Part shown: positions 7,285 through 16,079 of the stretch, in pieces
Position numbering within the stretch: the stretch's first letter is position 1
Layout of the letters: each line of letters opens with the position of its first letter
Assembly: GCA_021787335.1 (NCBI GenBank)
Contig: JAJYMC010000065.1
Span: 170,157 to 234,156, forward strand
Direction of reading: 5' to 3'
DNA length: 64,000 nucleotides
Source of the DNA: Bacillota bacterium
GTDB taxonomy: Bacteria; Bacillota; Sulfobacillia; JAJYWN01; JAJZPE01
The notes under the pieces: generated by a model
Databases searched by the model: none
Seen by the model: only the letters and a program-made list of their open reading frames with translations
Told to the model about the DNA's origin: nothing
Position numbers and translations under genes: made by a program

Positions 7285-8883
7285 TTAGGTGCAGCCGCCG
7301 CCTCCGGCGCAGGCACAGGCACACGCACAGGAGACACAGGCGCAGGCGCACGACCCGGTGGTTGAGCCGCTTGGCCCAGAGCTGGTGGGCGGTCTCCAAG
7401 CCAGCCTTTCAGCGTGGTGGAAATCGTTCGGTGCCGGCACCAGCCCTTCGCCCAGACGCCTGTTCAGAGCCCCCCAGCCCGGCGAGAGCCAGCCGCGGGG
7501 ACCGGCCGGGCCGGGTAGACCATAGGGTTCGTAAAGATCCGTCCACATCCAGTAGTCGGTCGGGAACGGGCTATCAGCCGAGGCCAGCTGGCCTTCCACC
7601 TTATCGGCCACGGCCGGGTCGAGGAAGAACCAGCCGAGGTCCTTCTCCCAAAGGGCAAGCTTGCCATGCGGGGCGGTGGCCGCCTCGAGCTCCTTCCAGG
7701 CCTCCTGGACCCGTTCCCGGTAGTACTCCTCGCTGTCCTTCCGGCAGTAGGGTCTGCTCCGCTGGACCAGACCGCGGACCAGTTTCTTGTAGGCCTTCAA
7801 CAGGAGGGCCCGGTCGAGGGAGCCGTCGACCCGGTTGATGGCGGCGAGGAAGTTGTGCACGTAACCCGGGGCCTTGCCATCGGCCTCGCCGAGGACCTCC
7901 AAGGCCATTGGGCCCGCGCCCTTCACCCTGACCAGCCGCTTCTGGACCAGCCCCATGAGGATCAGCGAGAGGACCTTCTCCGGCGGCGTCCTGAGCAGGA
8001 CGGCGGCCTCGACCGGGTCCAGACCCTTGAGGACCCCCACCCCGTCCATGGCGATCCGTGGCGACGAGTACTGGTCAAGCCCGAAGAGCCTGATGATCAG
8101 GTAAACGAGGACGACACCGAGTATCAGGCCGGCCTTGACGGGGGTCGAGCCCGTGACGGCCAGGATCATCTTCCACAAGCTCGGAGCCTGGGAAGACCCG
8201 CCGGACCGGGACGGGGCGCTCGAGAGCAGGCTGGCCGGGAACCCCAGGGTTACTGCCGCCCGCTGGCCGGCCGCCAGCTTTCCGAAGTCCCAGCTGGCCA
8301 CGAGCCTACCATCGGCTCTCTCGATCAGTTCGGTCCAGCTGGAACCCACGCCATAGCGCAGGCTGTCCCGGGTCGCGCCGGGCGGAGCCACGACCGAGAC
8401 CGTCTCTTTGCCGACCGGGGCGCTCCACCACCCGGGATAGTAGTTCATCGTCGCGTAGGCGCTGTCCCGGGCGTCCTGGTAGATGAAATTGGTGATGGTC
8501 GCCTGCACCCTGAAGCCCCGTGACGACCCGGGCTTGATGGGGTCGAAGCCGGTCAGGATGACGACGATCTCCCCGTCGTTCGAAGACGTCCGGAAACGGA
8601 CGTCCTTCCCCTGCGAGTCGGTCACCGCCGTGACCTTGGTGTAGGCCGTCGGTAGGCCGGCCCAGATCTCTGTGCCGTTGTCTGACGACGAGGAGTTGAC
8701 AGCGAAGATGAAGGTGCGATCCATCGACACTGTCCCGTCAGTCCCGACCGTCAACGTGTCAGACTGCTCAGGGACCTGGTACGAGAACGAGGCGGCGGCC
8801 GGCCCCGGCCGGCCGCTCAAGACCAGAACCAGTAACAGCAAGGCTAAGAACCAGCGATCAAGTCGCAACCCACAAAGCCTCAT
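7285..8883 (-). CDS. DUF2207-like membrane protein with Cys-Ala repeat C-terminal tail
   Basis: A 532-aa protein. It has a signal peptide (about 1-32), an extracytoplasmic beta-rich domain (about 33-230) like the N-terminus of DUF2207 proteins, a membrane segment near 250-270, and a cytoplasmic winged-helix-like stretch containing GLDPVEAAVLLRTPPEKVL. The long remainder ends in a low-complexity tail with eight cysteines in the last 22 residues, arranged as CACAC, CACACAC and a final GGGGC. The start ATG at 8883 has GGGGAGGT upstream. The gene directly precedes, and is probably cotranscribed with, the radical SAM/SPASM gene. The function is unknown; the tail looks like a modification substrate. 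Confidence 0.85.
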   Translation of the reverse strand: MRLCGLRLDRWFLALLLLVLVLSGRPGPAAASFSYQVPEQSDTLTVGTDGTVSMDRTFIFAVNSSSSDNGTEIWAGLPTAYTKVTAVTDSQGKDVRFRTSSNDGEIVVILTGFDPIKPGSSRGFRVQATITNFIYQDARDSAYATMNYYPGWWSAPVGKETVSVVAPPGATRDSLRYGVGSSWTELIERADGRLVASWDFGKLAAGQRAAVTLGFPASLLSSAPSRSGGSSQAPSLWKMILAVTGSTPVKAGLILGVVLVYLIIRLFGLDQYSSPRIAMDGVGVLKGLDPVEAAVLLRTPPEKVLSLILMGLVQKRLVRVKGAGPMALEVLGEADGKAPGYVHNFLAAINRVDGSLDRALLLKAYKKLVRGLVQRSRPYCRKDSEEYYRERVQEAWKELEAATAPHGKLALWEKDLGWFFLDPAVADKVEGQLASADSPFPTDYWMWTDLYEPYGLPGPAGPRGWLSPGWGALNRRLGEGLVPAPNDFHHAERLAWRPPTSSGPSGSTTGSCACACVSCACACACAGGGGCT

Positions 8884-8997
8884 CCCCGGACCTCCCCAGA
8901 ATCTTCTCTGGTCGGGCTCCCCCGCCCGACTTCCCCATTTTACGTGACATAACCCGGCTCCGTTGAGGAAGACCCCTCCGGCCTTCCCCTGCCGGCC

Positions 8998-9450
8998 CTA
9001 CAGCCGCCCTCTTTCCATCAGCTCCTGCAGGAACGCCCGAACTCCTATCGTCAAATCCAGCTCCATGGCCTCTTGGCCGGTCGCCCAACGGAGGTCGTTG
9101 GCATCGCTGCCGGCCTGTAGGTGCCCCCCGACGGGCCGGGCGAAGAAGTCGATGAGGACATAATGAAACCGGACCCGCCCATCGGCGTCAGGGGTGATGG
9201 CCTCAGCGATGGTGGCCATCTCGCCCGGCTCGATGACCAGACCGGTCTCCTCGCTGGTCTCCCGTTTGACCGCCGTGGCCAGGGTCTCACCGGCCTCCAC
9301 CAGGCCGCCCGGGACGCTCCACTTCCCCCGGTCAGGGTCATGGTCCCGCTTGACCAAGAGGAGCCGGCCGTTCTCGATGACGATGGCGGCCACGCCGACA
9401 ATCGGGTGCTCAGGGTATTCCCTTCCCACGGTCCCGCCCTCCCCACTCAT
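8998..9450 (-). CDS. Nudix hydrolase
   Basis: A 150-aa protein with a complete Nudix box, running from GGLVEAGE to REtsEETGL at about residues 47-70, with the metal-binding glutamates present. ADP-ribose, NADH or other nucleoside diphosphate derivatives are typical substrates, but the exact one cannot be told. ATG 9450 gives the longest protein; GTG at residue 8, preceded by a GGGGAGGG stretch, is an alternative. It is the last gene of the operon that starts at 16381, 24 bp after the MBL gene. Confidence 0.88.
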   Translation of the reverse strand: MSGEGGTVGREYPEHPIVGVAAIVIENGRLLLVKRDHDPDRGKWSVPGGLVEAGETLATAVKRETSEETGLVIEPGEMATIAEAITPDADGRVRFHYVLIDFFARPVGGHLQAGSDANDLRWATGQEAMELDLTIGVRAFLQELMERGRL

Positions 9451-9474
9451 TTCCCAGCAAATGGCAGTCCGCGG

Positions 9475-10383
9475 TCAGGCCGCCGCCCAGCGTAGGAGGG
9501 TGCCGCCGACAACGGGCGACACCAGGCTCCGCCGTTCGAGGTCCGTCAAAAGGGCTGTCAAGGCCGCCCGAGCCAGGTAGTACTGGCCACAGCCGCCGTA
9601 GCTCAACCCCAGCCGCCGGCTGATGATGTCAATCAGGTCGTCCTGAGAGCGCGGCTGGTCAAGGGCACTCAGCACCTCGCCCCTCAAGCTGTCCAAGTAT
9701 GAGAGATTGGCGGCGACTTGAGCCTCCAGCTCCTCACGACCTAGCCACGGCCCATGCCCAGGGACGAAGGTGCTCCAACGGCCTGACTGCTCTCGAACCT
9801 CAGCCAGGCTGCGCTCGGCAGCAGCCAGGTCGACGAAATAGGGCAGTCCATGTTTCTCCAGCGTGGCCGGGGGGAAGAAGGTGTCCGCGGTGAAAAGGAC
9901 GCCGTCGTAGGCCACGCCAACTTGGGCATGGGCGTGACCGGGCAGAGGAACGATCTGGACCACGAAGCCAGCGCCCAGGTCGAGCTCGCCCGCGGTGGGA
10001 AGCTCGGCCACCTGTGGGGTCGGCTCCGCCATGAAGAACTTGCCGGTCCCTCCCGGTCCGGGCATGGCCCCGCCGGCGAGGTACAGCGGTTCCCACACGG
10101 GGTGCCTTATCGCCGTGGCCTCAAAGGCCGAGGCGTAGACCGTGGCCCCGCTCCGGCCCACGATGAAGCGGTTGCCGCCGATGTGGTCGGCGTGGGAATG
10201 AGTATTGACGACCGCCACCAGCCGCAGTCCTTTCTCCTCGACCAGGCGCCAGGCCTTGCGGGCCGCGCTCTCATCAAGCCCGGTATCAACCAGGGCGGCC
10301 TGGTCACCGGGTCCCACGAGCAGGCCGATGTTGTTCGGCCCGGTCAGGGCCCAGACCCGCTCGGAGAGTTGCTCAGCGGGCAT
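9475..10383 (-). CDS. MBL-fold metallohydrolase
   Basis: A 302-aa beta-lactamase-fold hydrolase with the metal motif HSHADHIGG (about residues 61-69), the later ligands in PLPGHAHAQVG and FTADTFFP, and VPGHGPW. The C-terminal 60 residues form a helical domain. Glyoxalase II-like, lactonase-like or general thioester hydrolases share this pattern. It starts 7 bp after the MoaD-like gene, within the aldehyde oxidoreductase operon, so a role in handling a thioester or aldehyde-derived product is possible but inferred. Confidence 0.85.
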   Translation of the reverse strand: MPAEQLSERVWALTGPNNIGLLVGPGDQAALVDTGLDESAARKAWRLVEEKGLRLVAVVNTHSHADHIGGNRFIVGRSGATVYASAFEATAIRHPVWEPLYLAGGAMPGPGGTGKFFMAEPTPQVAELPTAGELDLGAGFVVQIVPLPGHAHAQVGVAYDGVLFTADTFFPPATLEKHGLPYFVDLAAAERSLAEVREQSGRWSTFVPGHGPWLGREELEAQVAANLSYLDSLRGEVLSALDQPRSQDDLIDIISRRLGLSYGGCGQYYLARAALTALLTDLERRSLVSPVVGGTLLRWAAA

Positions 10384-10390
10384 CGTGACC

Positions 10391-10666
10391 TCACCCCTCT
10401 ACGTCGCCCTCTCCCCCGGCGATGGGTGAGAGGATGACCAGTTCGCCGTCGCCCTCGACAAGCTCGTCGCGACCGACCCGCCGCCCGTTGAAGAGGGCGC
10501 CGATGGCCAGTTGCGGCCGCAGGCCGATTATCTCCATCAGGTCCCGCAGGGTGAGCGGGCCTTCGACGGTCATGTTGAAGTCGCCGGCCTCCCCGCCGGA
10601 CTTCTCGTAGACCTCTTTTGGCACGTATTCCTTGAGGTGTCCCGGAACCCTGACCCTCAGCCGCAT
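10391..10666 (-). CDS. MoaD/ThiS-like ubiquitin-fold protein
   Basis: A 91-aa small beta-grasp protein. MoaD donates sulfur from a C-terminal Gly-Gly thiocarboxylate during molybdopterin synthesis. The body (MRLRVRVPGHLKEYV, LRDLMEIIGLRP, LVILSPIAGGEG) fits the family, but the chain runs six residues past Gly-Gly (GGEGDVEG), as seen in some MoaD-like proteins linked to aldehyde oxidoreductases that may need trimming or act otherwise. ATG 10666 has GGAGGCGG upstream. It lies 13 bp after the AOR gene. Confidence 0.82.
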   Translation of the reverse strand: MRLRVRVPGHLKEYVPKEVYEKSGGEAGDFNMTVEGPLTLRDLMEIIGLRPQLAIGALFNGRRVGRDELVEGDGELVILSPIAGGEGDVEG

Positions 10667-10679
10667 CGTCGCCCGCCTC

Positions 10680-12545
10680 CTACAGGCGTCCCAGACTGGC
10701 CAGCTCATCGGCGACCGCCCCGAGGCCGAGCCGCCGCAGGGTCGCCTCGCTGGGGCGTCCATCCTTTGTCCAGCCACGCTTGGCGTAGTATTCATCCAGC
10801 ATGATGTCCAGTTTCTCGCGGGGGATGTACTTCCCCTTGGCCGGGCCGTCCGGCACCGGTTCCTCGGCGAAGCGGGCCGGCGGGTAGTCGGCTGACCGCC
10901 CGAAGCCCTTGATGTGCTTGATGTTGAAGGCCCGGGTCAGGTTCCAGACCCGCTCCGAGGCGGTCATGAGGTCCTGCCAGGTGTACTTCCACCCGGTCAC
11001 GAGCGGGAAGACGTCCTCGTAGTAGTGGAGGTCGAAGCCGATCTCCACCCACTGCAGGCGGCAGACGCCCAGAAGGTCGAAGAGCGGCCTGGTGTGCTGC
11101 AGCTCGATGACCTTGTCGACCTTGCCCTCGAGGCTGTCGCGCCCGGTGGCCACGTCATGGGTGATGGCCCACGACCGGTTGTGGTGGCCGCCGACGTCGG
11201 CGGTCATATAGGAGAGCATCATCGCCGGGGCCCAGCGCGGCTCGTAACCGCTGATCTCCAGGCCCTTGACGTGGATGGCGAAGCGCTCCGACCCACCACC
11301 AAGCTTGGCCGCGGCGGCCCTGACCCCGTCGGCCAACAGGTCGCCGAGGCCATCGCGCCGGGCGACCTTCTCGAGCAGGTAGGCCACCGAACCCGGGTCG
11401 CCGAAGCTCAGCTCCCGCCCGACCCTGGCCCGGTCGATGATCCCCCGCTCGTAGCACTCGATGGCGAAGCCGGCCACGTTTCCGCCGGAGATGGTGTCCA
11501 GGCCGAGTTGGTCGCACAGGTGGTTCAGGTAGGCGACGTCCTCAATGTCCTTGATCCCGCAGTTGCCGCCGAGGAGGGCGATGGTCTCGTACTCAGGCCC
11601 CTCGACCCGGATGTCCTCCTTCTCCCGGCCGGAGCCGGCGAACCCCCGGGTCCGCGAGTACTTGCCGCATGGGATGGGGCAGCCGAAGCAGCCCTTGTCG
11701 GTGACCAGGATCTTCTCCTTGAGGCGCTGGCCGTTGATGCCCTTGTGCCCTTCGAAGAAGGAGCCCTGGAAGTTCCGCGTCGGGAACGCCCCGACCTCGT
11801 TAACCCAGTCGGTGACCCCGGCCGTCCCGTAGGGGGTCCACTCCTTGAAGCCGGGCTTGCTAAAGCAGGCCTGGTACATCTCCTTGCCCAGGGCCAGGAC
11901 GCCCTTGGGGTCGGCCAGGGGGATGGTCTTCGTGCCGCGGACGGCGATGGCCTTGATCCTCTTCGACCCCAGGACGGCCCCGATGCCGGTCCGCCCGGCC
12001 TGGCGGCCGAAGTCGTGGGAGACGCAGGCGAAGCGGACCAGCTTCTCACCGGCCGGCCCGATGGTCGCCACCCGGAAGTCCTCGCCCAGATCGTCGAGGA
12101 GCATCCGCTCGGCTTCGAGGGCCCCGCGCCCCCAGTACTTGGAGGCGTCGCGGACCTCCACCCGGTCGTCGTCGATAAAGATGTAGCTGGGCTTATCGGC
12201 CGCCCCGCCGATGACGACGGCGTCATAGCCGGCGTACTTGAGCTCAGAGGCGAGGTGGCCGCCCATGTTCGAGTCGCCGTAGCCGCCGGTGGCCGGAGAC
12301 TTCGAAGCCAGGGTGACCTTGCCGCTACCGGGCAGGAAGACGCCGGACAGCGGCCCCGGGGCGATGACCACCAGGTTGGCCGGGGACAGCGGCTCGGTGC
12401 CCGGCTTGAGCTCATCGAAGAGGAGCTTGGCCGCGAAGCCACGACCGCCGAGGAACTTCCGGGCCATCTCTTCGGGCAGGGGCTCGGTCCGGGCGCGGCC
12501 CGTGGTGACATCGATCCTGAGGATGCTGCCGCCGTATCCGTTCAT
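10680..12545 (-). CDS. aor: Aldehyde:ferredoxin oxidoreductase (tungsten/molybdenum pterin enzyme)
   Basis: A 621-aa AOR-family enzyme that oxidises aldehydes to acids and passes electrons to ferredoxin through a bis-pterin tungsten or molybdenum site and one [4Fe-4S] cluster. The N-terminal domain carries GRGFAAKLLFDEL; the cluster ligands lie in the stretch CFGCPIPCGKY (about residues 285-295); pterin-contact regions follow. ATG 12545 is chosen because GGAGGTG lies six bases upstream; GTG 12554 is also in frame. It is preceded by a four-cluster ferredoxin and followed by a MoaD-like gene, the usual AOR setting. The aldehyde substrate is not known. Confidence 0.93.
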   Translation of the reverse strand: MNGYGGSILRIDVTTGRARTEPLPEEMARKFLGGRGFAAKLLFDELKPGTEPLSPANLVVIAPGPLSGVFLPGSGKVTLASKSPATGGYGDSNMGGHLASELKYAGYDAVVIGGAADKPSYIFIDDDRVEVRDASKYWGRGALEAERMLLDDLGEDFRVATIGPAGEKLVRFACVSHDFGRQAGRTGIGAVLGSKRIKAIAVRGTKTIPLADPKGVLALGKEMYQACFSKPGFKEWTPYGTAGVTDWVNEVGAFPTRNFQGSFFEGHKGINGQRLKEKILVTDKGCFGCPIPCGKYSRTRGFAGSGREKEDIRVEGPEYETIALLGGNCGIKDIEDVAYLNHLCDQLGLDTISGGNVAGFAIECYERGIIDRARVGRELSFGDPGSVAYLLEKVARRDGLGDLLADGVRAAAAKLGGGSERFAIHVKGLEISGYEPRWAPAMMLSYMTADVGGHHNRSWAITHDVATGRDSLEGKVDKVIELQHTRPLFDLLGVCRLQWVEIGFDLHYYEDVFPLVTGWKYTWQDLMTASERVWNLTRAFNIKHIKGFGRSADYPPARFAEEPVPDGPAKGKYIPREKLDIMLDEYYAKRGWTKDGRPSEATLRRLGLGAVADELASLGRL

Positions 12546-12560
12546 CGTCTTCACCTCCGC

Positions 12561-12965
12561 TTACTTGGTGGCCACGACTTCGCCATCCGCGTCGACGATG
12601 GCGTTCCGCGGGCAGAGCCGGATGCATTCCCCGCACAGCTCACACTTGATCGGGGGGATCTCGGCGGCGTGGGTGAACATCGTCTTCCCGTCGCAGATCT
12701 CCACGCACAGGCCGCAGCCGGTGCACTCCTCCCGGTCCAGGACGTAGGCCTTGCCCTTCAAGGAGATGGCCCCGGTCGGGCAGACCTCGGCGCACTTCCC
12801 GCACTGGTCGCAGACCTGGATGTGGTAACGGCCCGGGGCCGGGAACTCGCCGCGGATGCGGATGGCCGCCTTCTTCGGGTTCTGCTCGCCCCGGTTGTGC
12901 AGGGCGCAGACCATCTCGCAGACCCGGCAACCGGAACACCGCTCCTCGACCAGCTGAAGCTTCAA
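12561..12965 (-). CDS. Four-cluster ferredoxin-type protein, AOR partner
   Basis: A 134-aa protein with four CxxCxxC motif groups: CSGCRVCEMVC, CDQCGKCAEVC, CTGCGLCVEIC and CELCGECIRLC. These should bind four [4Fe-4S] clusters. Proteins of this kind are the electron-transfer subunit encoded just before AOR. It starts 40 bp after the FAD dehydrogenase gene and ends 15 bp before aor, so it could also take electrons from the dehydrogenase complex. Confidence 0.92.
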   Translation of the reverse strand: MKLQLVEERCSGCRVCEMVCALHNRGEQNPKKAAIRIRGEFPAPGRYHIQVCDQCGKCAEVCPTGAISLKGKAYVLDREECTGCGLCVEICDGKTMFTHAAEIPPIKCELCGECIRLCPRNAIVDADGEVVATK

Positions 12966-13005
12966 GACAGGGCCCTCCCTTCTCTCCTCGGGGGCGGATC
13001 GGTTC

Positions 13006-14157
13006 TCAGACCACCGACGGCTCGCGGATGAGCTCGCCGCGGGCGAAACGCCCGACGTTCAGCATGGAGACGTCCATCGTCGGCGCCAGGCCCAGGATCA
13101 TCTCCGCCAGGAGCACGCCGGTCATCGGGGCCAGCATGAAGCCGTGGCCGGAGAAGCCGACGGCGACGAAGTAACCGGGGACCTCCGGGATCTCGCCCAG
13201 GATGGGCTGCGCGTCCGGGGTCATGTTGTAGAGGCCGGACCACTGCCGGACCACCCGGACCTCCTTCAGGGCCGGCATCATCGTGGTGACCTTGGAGGCC
13301 ACGTCCTCGAGGAACTGCCAGGAGTGGCCGGTGTCGAAGCCGCGCGGCTCGTGCGGGTCGCCGATCCCCATGATGAAGCTGCCATGGGGGGTCTGCTGGC
13401 AGTACAGGCCATGGGCGAAGGACATGACCATCGGTCCCTGCTTCGGGGCCACCGGTTCGGTCACCAGGATCTGATGGCGCTCCGAATGGACGGGTAGCGC
13501 GACCCCAGCCATCTCCCCGACCAGCTGGGAGTAAGGGCCGGCGGCGTTGACCACGACGGGGGTCTCGATGACCTCGCCGTCGGCCAGGGTGACCCGCTGG
13601 ACACGACCGGCGGCGTCCTTCCCGATGGCTACTGTCTCAGTGAACTTCCTTATCTCGACGCCCAGCCGCGCCGCCGCTTCCGCGTATGCCTGGGTCGCCT
13701 TGAACGGGTTGATGTGGCCGTCCTTGGGGCAGAAGGTACCGCCGATGAGGTCCCCCACCTCGAGGTGCGGGACGATCCGGCGGGCCTCGGCCGGACTGAC
13801 CAGCCGCGACGGGATGCCCAGGCTGTTCTGCAGGGCCACGTTCTTCTGAAACTGCTCCCACTGCCGTTGGTGGAAGGCCAGGATGAGGTAGCCACCCTGT
13901 TTGAACTCGATGTCCCCGTCGTACTCGAGCTCCTGGTTCAGGCGCTCGAAGCGGAGGATGCTATCGCGGGCCAGACGACAGTTCATCTCGGTGCCCCACT
14001 GCATCCGCACGCCGGCCCCGCAACGGCCGGTGGACCCGCTGGCCAGGGTCTTCCGCTCGAGGAGGACGACCCGGCGGCAGCCGCGTACGGCCAGGTTGTA
14101 GGCGATGGAGACCCCGTTGATCCCGCCGCCGATGATGACGATATCCGCGGTCTTCAC
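13006..14157 (-). CDS. FAD-dependent amino-acid/amine dehydrogenase subunit (HcnC/sarcosine oxidase beta type)
   Basis: A 383-aa DAO-family flavoprotein. The N-terminal dinucleotide motif is GGGINGVSIAYNLAVRG (about residues 8-24) and the C-terminal FAD contact is GFSGHGFMLAP. This is the catalytic subunit type that oxidises the C-N bond of glycine, sarcosine, proline, hydroxyproline or D-amino acids. Start GTG 14157 overlaps the stop of the BFD-like gene (GTGA), with GGAGG upstream. The four preceding genes encode matching subunits; the substrate remains open. Confidence 0.87.
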   Translation of the reverse strand: MKTADIVIIGGGINGVSIAYNLAVRGCRRVVLLERKTLASGSTGRCGAGVRMQWGTEMNCRLARDSILRFERLNQELEYDGDIEFKQGGYLILAFHQRQWEQFQKNVALQNSLGIPSRLVSPAEARRIVPHLEVGDLIGGTFCPKDGHINPFKATQAYAEAAARLGVEIRKFTETVAIGKDAAGRVQRVTLADGEVIETPVVVNAAGPYSQLVGEMAGVALPVHSERHQILVTEPVAPKQGPMVMSFAHGLYCQQTPHGSFIMGIGDPHEPRGFDTGHSWQFLEDVASKVTTMMPALKEVRVVRQWSGLYNMTPDAQPILGEIPEVPGYFVAVGFSGHGFMLAPMTGVLLAEMILGLAPTMDVSMLNVGRFARGELIREPSVV

Positions 14158-14468
14158 CGGTCCCCGCCTCCCTCCGCCGCGGACTCCGCCCTGGCCTTGG
14201 CGAAGAGGCCCAGCTTGACCGGTTTGGTCGGGGGCCGGAAGGTGGCCATCGGGATGTCCTTGACCTCCTGGCCGGTGGCCGCACTGATCTCCTGGAGGAC
14301 CAGGTTGCGACAGGTCCGGCCCTGGCACTGGCCCATCCCGCAGCGGGAGAACCGCTTTACCTCATCCGGCGTCCGGTAGCCCTTGGTGATGAGCTTCCGG
14401 ACCTCAGCGGCGGTGATGTCCTCACAGCGGCAGATGATGATTTCGGGGCTCTTCTCACTGGGCTCCAT
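14154..14468 (-). CDS. BFD-like [2Fe-2S] protein
   Basis: A 104-aa protein with the four-cysteine [2Fe-2S] pattern of bacterioferritin-associated ferredoxin domains: CRCEDIT near residue 13, then CGMGQCQGRTC near residue 43. In HcnABC and heteromeric proline or octopine dehydrogenases this module links the two flavin subunits; here it is a separate gene. It overlaps both neighbours by a few bases, which indicates coupled translation. Confidence 0.85.
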   Translation of the reverse strand: MEPSEKSPEIIICRCEDITAAEVRKLITKGYRTPDEVKRFSRCGMGQCQGRTCRNLVLQEISAATGQEVKDIPMATFRPPTKPVKLGLFAKARAESAAEGGGDR

Positions 14469-14994
14469 GGTTTCCCTCCACCCTGATGTTCCTGACCGTC
14501 CAGGCCAGGTCCTTCGGGACGCTGATCCAGACGACCGGGGTCTCGGCCTTGTCCCTCGGCCTCTGGACTCGAATCACCCGGGCCCGGCCGACCTCCCGTC
14601 CCTCGCGGTCGAGGGCCGCCACCACCTGGTCTTTCTCCGGTAGCGGGAGGAACTCGTAGGCCAGCTTGATCAGGGCCTCCTCCGGCGAATGGTTCAGGTC
14701 GATGACGAAGATGGCCAACCCGGGGCAGCGCGCGACGCACAGCGCGCAGCCGTTGCACTTGTCGGCCTCGAGCATCGACGGGAGGTCATTGATGTCGGCG
14801 AACGGGGCGATCGCCCCGCGGCGGCAGGATGAGGCGCATGGGTCGCACGGGATGCGCTGGAAGCACTCCAGCACGGCCAACGCCCCCCGGGCCAGCCGCT
14901 CGTCGCTGGGGCGGACGACGGCCAGGTCTTCGGCCGCCGGCAGACCCGTCCGCAGCAAGCTGTCACTGGGCCGGCGCTCCTTCTCGGCGCTCAT
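14455..14994 (-). CDS. 4Fe-4S ferredoxin-domain subunit
   Basis: A 179-aa protein with two cysteine groups: CFQRIPCDPCASSC (about residues 44-57) and CNGCALCVARC (about 80-90), suited to two [4Fe-4S] clusters. The C-terminal half is a beta-rich domain without cysteines. It starts at an ATG overlapping the stop of the HcnB-like gene. It probably carries electrons from the dehydrogenase flavins to ferredoxin or a quinone. Confidence 0.82.
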   Translation of the reverse strand: MSAEKERRPSDSLLRTGLPAAEDLAVVRPSDERLARGALAVLECFQRIPCDPCASSCRRGAIAPFADINDLPSMLEADKCNGCALCVARCPGLAIFVIDLNHSPEEALIKLAYEFLPLPEKDQVVAALDREGREVGRARVIRVQRPRDKAETPVVWISVPKDLAWTVRNIRVEGNHGAQ

Positions 14995-16079
14995 CGTCCC
15001 TCACCCCCTTGCTGAAGCCGCTCCAGGCCGCGGCGGATCTTCTCCCCGGTCGGACCGGCGCGGAGGGCCGCCAGTTCCCGGCGGGCCTCGGCCAGCCTCT
15101 CCTCGACCCCTTCAGAATGACCCAGGCTGCGTGCGGCGGCCAGGCCGGCGATGCGTCCTCCGACCATGGCGGCCGACGCCTCCTCGACCCCCGAAGCGTC
15201 GCCGGCCACGTAGATGTCCTCGACGCTGGTCCGCAGGTCGTCATCGTGCCAGGGGACGTGCCCGCCGAGTTCAGGGACGAAGGCCATCCGGCACCCGGCC
15301 TGCCACATCAGCTCGGTCAGCGGGCTGAGTCCGGTGGCCAGGCAGATGACATCACAGTCGATCCGCTCTTCGGTCCCCGGCACCGGCCGCCACTTCTCGT
15401 CGAGGCGCCAGATGACCGCGCCCTCGACCGACTCCTCGCCGACGGCCTCCTTGACCGTGTAGCCCGTTCGGATGGGCACCCCGGCGCGGCGCACCTTGGC
15501 CGCGTGGACGAGGTACCCGCCGATGCGCGGGGCGGCCTCGACGATCGCCGCGACCTCCTCCCCGGCCTGCATCAACTGGTAGCTGACGATGAGACCGATG
15601 TTCCCGGCGCCGACCATGAGCACCCGACGCCCGGGGCGGACACCGTGGACGTTCATCAGCGTCTGGACCGCGCCCGCGCCGTACACGCCCGGGCGGTCAT
15701 TGTTGCCGAAGGTCAGCATGCGCTCGGCGGCCCCGGTCGCGAAGATGGTCCGCTCGGCCTTGAGCTTGCTGAGGCGATCCGGCTCCTCCAGGTAAAGCAC
15801 GCGATCCGAGTAGTACCCGAGGACGGTCGAGCCCAGGCGGACGTCGATGCCGGCGTTTCCGCGGACGGCCTCGCTGAGCCGGCCGGCGATGACCATGCCG
15901 CGCGTGCCGGCCTCCTGCCTGGAGGAACCGAAGAACTTGTGGGTCTGCTTGATCAGTTGCCCGCCGAGGTGCTCGTCCCGCTCGACGATGGCCACCGAAG
16001 CCCCCTGGCCGGCCGCGCTGAGGGCCGCCGACAACCCGGCCGGGCCGGCCCCGACGACGGCTATCTCGACTGACCTCAC
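14991..16079 (-). CDS. NAD(P)/FAD-type oxidoreductase subunit (HcnB/sarcosine oxidase alpha type)
   Basis: A 362-aa pyridine-nucleotide-disulfide-type flavoprotein. It has VVGAGPAGLSAALSA at the N-terminus (FAD), a second Rossmann motif VGAGNIGLIVSYQL near residue 155, and the C-terminal FAD motif EDIYVAGDASG. Start GTG 16079 overlaps the previous stop (GTGA). Together with the [2Fe-2S] subunit before it and the DAO-type subunit after it, it forms an HcnABC-like complex. Confidence 0.87.
   Translation of the reverse strand: MRSVEIAVVGAGPAGLSAALSAAGQGASVAIVERDEHLGGQLIKQTHKFFGSSRQEAGTRGMVIAGRLSEAVRGNAGIDVRLGSTVLGYYSDRVLYLEEPDRLSKLKAERTIFATGAAERMLTFGNNDRPGVYGAGAVQTLMNVHGVRPGRRVLMVGAGNIGLIVSYQLMQAGEEVAAIVEAAPRIGGYLVHAAKVRRAGVPIRTGYTVKEAVGEESVEGAVIWRLDEKWRPVPGTEERIDCDVICLATGLSPLTELMWQAGCRMAFVPELGGHVPWHDDDLRTSVEDIYVAGDASGVEEASAAMVGGRIAGLAAARSLGHSEGVEERLAEARRELAALRAGPTGEKIRRGLERLQQGGEGR

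Noticed and set aside
7285..7370. DNA-level tandem repeat rather than a coding tail
   Set aside because: The repeat of GCAGGCACA-like units is in frame and ends at the stop codon, so it is better explained as the Cys-Ala tail of the protein.
10914..13031. A 705-aa plus-strand open frame
   Set aside because: It lies entirely opposite the AOR and ferredoxin genes, has no family features and is the expected antisense shadow in high-GC DNA.
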